Assembly (NCBI GenBank): GCA_028710605.1
Contig: JAQTTU010000003.1
Location: 186,001 to 250,000 of the forward strand
Origin: Sideroxydans sp.
GTDB lineage: Bacteria; Pseudomonadota; Gammaproteobacteria; Burkholderiales; Gallionellaceae
Length of the DNA stretch: 64,000 nucleotides
Direction: 5' to 3'
A model generated the notes under the pieces. It ran no database searches. It was not told the DNA's origin and worked only from the letters and a program-made list of their open reading frames with translations. The translations under genes were made by a program, and so were the position numbers. This document shows, piece after piece, positions 61,759-64,000 of the stretch. How positions within the stretch are numbered: position 1 is the stretch's first letter; every line of letters starts with the position of its first letter.

Positions 61759-63546
61759 TTAATGTTCTTCCTGCTGTTGCAACGCCCACATCTGCGCGTA
61801 AACGCCTTGCTGCGCCAGCAATTCTCGGTGCGTGCCGCGTTCGATGATGCGGCCTTTGTCCATCACCAGAATCTGTTGCGCGTCCACCACGGTGGAGAGG
61901 CGGTGGGCGATGACCAGCGTGGTGCGGTTGTGGGCGATGCCGCGCAATTCGTCCTGGATGGCTTTTTCCGATTTGGAATCCAGCGCCGAAGTCGCCTCGT
62001 CGAAAATCAGCAGCGCGGGATTTTTCAGGATGGCGCGCGCAATCGCCACGCGCTGTTTTTCGCCGCCGGAAAGTTTCAGGCCGCGCTCGCCCACCATGGT
62101 GTCGTAGCCGTCGGGCAGACTTTCGATGAAGTGATGGATGTGCGCCGATTGCGCGGCACGCAGGATTTCTTCGCGCGTCGAATCGGGCCTGCCGTAAGCG
62201 ATGTTGTAATAAATGGTGTCGTTGAACAGCACCGTGTCCTGCGGCACGATGCCGATGGCGGCGCGCAGGCTGGCTTGCGTCACGCGGCGGATGTCCTGTC
62301 CGTCGATAAAAATTCCGCCCGTGTTCACGTCGTAAAAACGGAACAGCAGCCGCGACAAAGTTGACTTGCCCGCCCCGCTCGCGCCCACCACCGCCACGGT
62401 ATGTCCGCTCGGGATGTCGAAGCTCACCTCGTGCAAAATCTCGCGTGCCGGATCGTAATGAAATCCGACATGCTCAAAACGCACGGAGGCCTTTTCCAAC
62501 AGTAGCGGCTGTGCGTCCGGTGCATCCTGCACTTCGCGGTTCTCGTCCAGCAAACGGAACATGCGTTCCATGTCGGCCAGCGCGTTCTTGATCTCGCGGT
62601 AAACGAAGCCGAGGAAATGCAGCGGCATGTAGAGCTGGATCATATACACGTTGACCAGCACCAGATCGCCCACGGTCATGGTGCCCTTCACCACGCCGTC
62701 CGCCGCCAGCAGCATCAGCAGCGTCACGCCGATGGCGATGATGATGCTCTGCCCGGCGTTGAGCGCGGCCAGCGAAGTCTGGTTGCGCACCGCCGACACT
62801 TCCCAGCTTTTCATTTGATCGTCGTAGCGCGCGACTTCGTAGCGCTCGTTGCCGAAATATTTCACCGTCTCGTAGTTGATGAGACTGTCGATGGCGCGCG
62901 TGTTGGCCTTGGAATCCATCTCGTTCATGGTGCGCCGGAACACCATGCGCCACTCGGTGATGGCCAGCGTGAACGCGATATACAGCACCAGCGTGGCGAA
63001 GGTGATGATGGCGAACCACGGGTTGTATTTGACGAACAGGATGCCCGCCACCAGCCCGATCTCCAGCAGCGTCGGCAGGATGTTGAACAGCAGAAACGTC
63101 AGCAGAAAACTGATGCCGCGCGTGCCTCGCTCGATGTCGCGCGACACGCCGCCGGTTTGCCGCTCCAGATGGAAACGCAAACTCAGGCTGTGCAAATGTT
63201 CGAACACCTGAATCGCCACGCGGCGGATGGCGCGCTGCGTCACCTTGGCGAACAGCGCGTCGCGCAACTCGCCGAACAAGGTGCTGAACAACCGCAGCAA
63301 GCCGTAACCCACGATCAGGAACGCCGGGATCACCAGCATCGCCTGCGGCTTGCTCATCGCGTCCACGATTTCCTTGAGCACCAGCGGCACGGCCACATTG
63401 GTCAGCTTCGCCAGCACCAGCAACACCACCACCGCCGCCACGCGGCCTTTGAATTCCAGCAGATAAGGAGTCAGGCTTTTGATCACGCGCCAGTCGGTGC
63501 GTGTGGCGGGAGCGGGAGAAGGCGAAGAAGAATGATGGTGACGCAT
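61759..63546 (-). CDS. Atm1/HMT1-type ABC exporter (fused permease-ATPase)
   Basis: 595 residues: six helices (about 30-320; FHLERQTGGVSRDIERGTRG is the Atm1 loop) then the ATPase: Walker A VGASGAGKSTLSR, signature LSGGEKQRVAIARA, Walker B LLIFDEATSALD. Atm1-type exporters move glutathione-linked compounds or metals. The N-terminus is His-rich (MRHHH). It may be relevant to metal tolerance but is not in the ars run. Confidence 0.92.
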   Translation of the reverse strand: MRHHHSSSPSPAPATRTDWRVIKSLTPYLLEFKGRVAAVVVLLVLAKLTNVAVPLVLKEIVDAMSKPQAMLVIPAFLIVGYGLLRLFSTLFGELRDALFAKVTQRAIRRVAIQVFEHLHSLSLRFHLERQTGGVSRDIERGTRGISFLLTFLLFNILPTLLEIGLVAGILFVKYNPWFAIITFATLVLYIAFTLAITEWRMVFRRTMNEMDSKANTRAIDSLINYETVKYFGNERYEVARYDDQMKSWEVSAVRNQTSLAALNAGQSIIIAIGVTLLMLLAADGVVKGTMTVGDLVLVNVYMIQLYMPLHFLGFVYREIKNALADMERMFRLLDENREVQDAPDAQPLLLEKASVRFEHVGFHYDPAREILHEVSFDIPSGHTVAVVGASGAGKSTLSRLLFRFYDVNTGGIFIDGQDIRRVTQASLRAAIGIVPQDTVLFNDTIYYNIAYGRPDSTREEILRAAQSAHIHHFIESLPDGYDTMVGERGLKLSGGEKQRVAIARAILKNPALLIFDEATSALDSKSEKAIQDELRGIAHNRTTLVIAHRLSTVVDAQQILVMDKGRIIERGTHRELLAQQGVYAQMWALQQQEEH

Positions 63547-63618
63547 GGCGTATTCGGTGAAATTTTGCGAGGGCGCATTATAGCCGCTCCGGGCAGCCCC
63601 ACCCTACGCCCGACAACC

Positions 63619-63653
63619 TCGTGAAGATGCCCGTCAATAGGCGATCTTCACGC
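63619..63653. repeat. Family G palindrome, copy 8 (most symmetric)
   Basis: CGTGAAGATGCCCGTCAATA then GGCGATCTTCACG: outer arms CGTGAAGAT / ATCTTCACG match perfectly, so it is the reference copy of the family. Confidence 0.88.
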
Positions 63654-63683
63654 TAAAGCAAGACAATTCATTAGCCGAAACGT

Positions 63684-63780
63684 CCCCTCCCCCTTGCAGG
63701 GGGAGGGTTAGGGAGGGGGTAGAAATGCGACCGTTCAACAACTCTACCCCCATCCCAGCCTTCCCCTGCAAGGGGGAAGG
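63684..63780. repeat. CCCCCTT-type composite repeat, copy 3 (family I)
   Basis: CCTCCCCCTTGCAGGGGGAG ... CCCCTGCAAGGGGGAAGG with CTACCCCCATCCCAGCC inside; close to copy 2 in sequence and flanks (TTAGCCGAAACGTCCCC against CTAGCCGGAACATCCCC). Confidence 0.88.
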
Positions 63781-63828
63781 AGCGAGTTCGGTTCAAATGG
63801 GTTATTGGGTTAAAGCACACCGGAATAA

Positions 63829-63999
63829 TTATTGCCCGAGGGCGTAATAATCGCTCTGCCCCTCAGTGTTCGCCAGCCACTTGACCGGCCAGCGGTAGTA
63901 ATACCAGAAAGCATTCTGGTCGTAGATGTCGGGCGTGCCCCACACGTGATGCTCGATCTCGAATGTCAGCTCGACAAAACGCCGGTCGGCCACTTCCAC
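63829..63999 (-). CDS. C-terminal end of an unrecognised gene
   Basis: The open frame enters from the right edge and stops at TAA 63829. The last 56 residues contain FVELTFEIEHHVWGTPDIYD and FWYYYRWPVKWLA, rich in aromatic residues. I do not recognise the family. It is on the same strand as the ABC gene but separated from it by two repeats. Confidence 0.6.
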   Translation of the reverse strand: MEVADRRFVELTFEIEHHVWGTPDIYDQNAFWYYYRWPVKWLANTEGQSDYYALGQ

Positions 64000-64000
64000 C

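Overview
The window reads as a mid-to-high GC betaproteobacterial chromosome. The gene families (LipA, YaeQ, PrfC, TamAB, the PA2778/PA2779 pair, ACR3/ArsA arsenic resistance, YfiR-linked sensor kinases) and the very dense palindromic repeats would fit the Nitrosomonadales/Gallionellaceae or a relative. That placement is inference, as there is no rRNA or other decisive marker. I see no tRNA, rRNA, CRISPR, integrase or prophage genes. Genes are tightly packed and most lie on the minus strand.

Layout. 1-3.9 kb: a DUF3617-type protein (cut by the window edge), a D-Ala-D-Ala carboxypeptidase, a TMTC-like membrane protein with a TPR, and an orphan protein. 3.9-4.5 kb: a REP-associated transposase (RAYT-A) between two inverted REP palindromes. 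4.6-10.1 kb: a likely compatible-solute operon: a mannosyl-3-phosphoglycerate-phosphatase/glycerate-kinase fusion, two glycosyltransferases and a small membrane channel-like protein, pointing to glucosylglycerate, mannosylglycerate or mannosylglucosylglycerate. 10.4-13.7 kb: M48 protease, SH3 protein and CHASE2 protein. 13.9-26.6 kb: a large signalling cluster: a TonB-dependent receptor, YfiR, a CHASE8 histidine kinase, two further kinases with nearly the same catalytic core, a double-receiver protein, a GGDEF response regulator and an HD-GYP response regulator. A second RAYT (RAYT-B) with five nearby REP elements sits inside it.

26.8-34.4 kb: Fe/Mn superoxide dismutase, three secreted proteins (one lipoprotein, one with LPP20-like and PEGA-like regions), lipoyl synthase, and the PA2778/PA2779 pair with a terminator-like hairpin inside the PA2778 signal-peptide region. 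34.7-45 kb: housekeeping and repair genes (TPR protein, HerA-like ATPase, AlkD, endonuclease/phosphatase family, YaeQ, ArfB, S4 protein, DUF1902 protein, PrfC, PLP aminotransferase) and a MarR regulator with two matching operator-like palindromes. 45-51.8 kb: an arsenic island transcribed arsR-arsC-arsD-arsA-acr3-sigZ-permease-thioredoxin-like, with two oddities: ArsD carries an AhpD-like domain, and an ECF sigma factor lies in the run. 51.9-64 kb: TamB/TamA, a P-type cation ATPase, PBP7-type endopeptidase, an Atm1-type ABC exporter, and the 3' end of an unrecognised gene.

The most unusual property is the repeat content. At least six GTAGG-initiated REP families are present, two with a candidate cognate RAYT. 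Four genes end on the TAG of the REP's conserved GTAG. REP-type or other repeats also lie in frame inside yfiR and tamB. There is also an eight-copy palindromic family with the core GCCCGTCAATAGGCG, a three-copy composite inverted-repeat element, and a three-copy CCCCCTTGCAGGGGG-type element.
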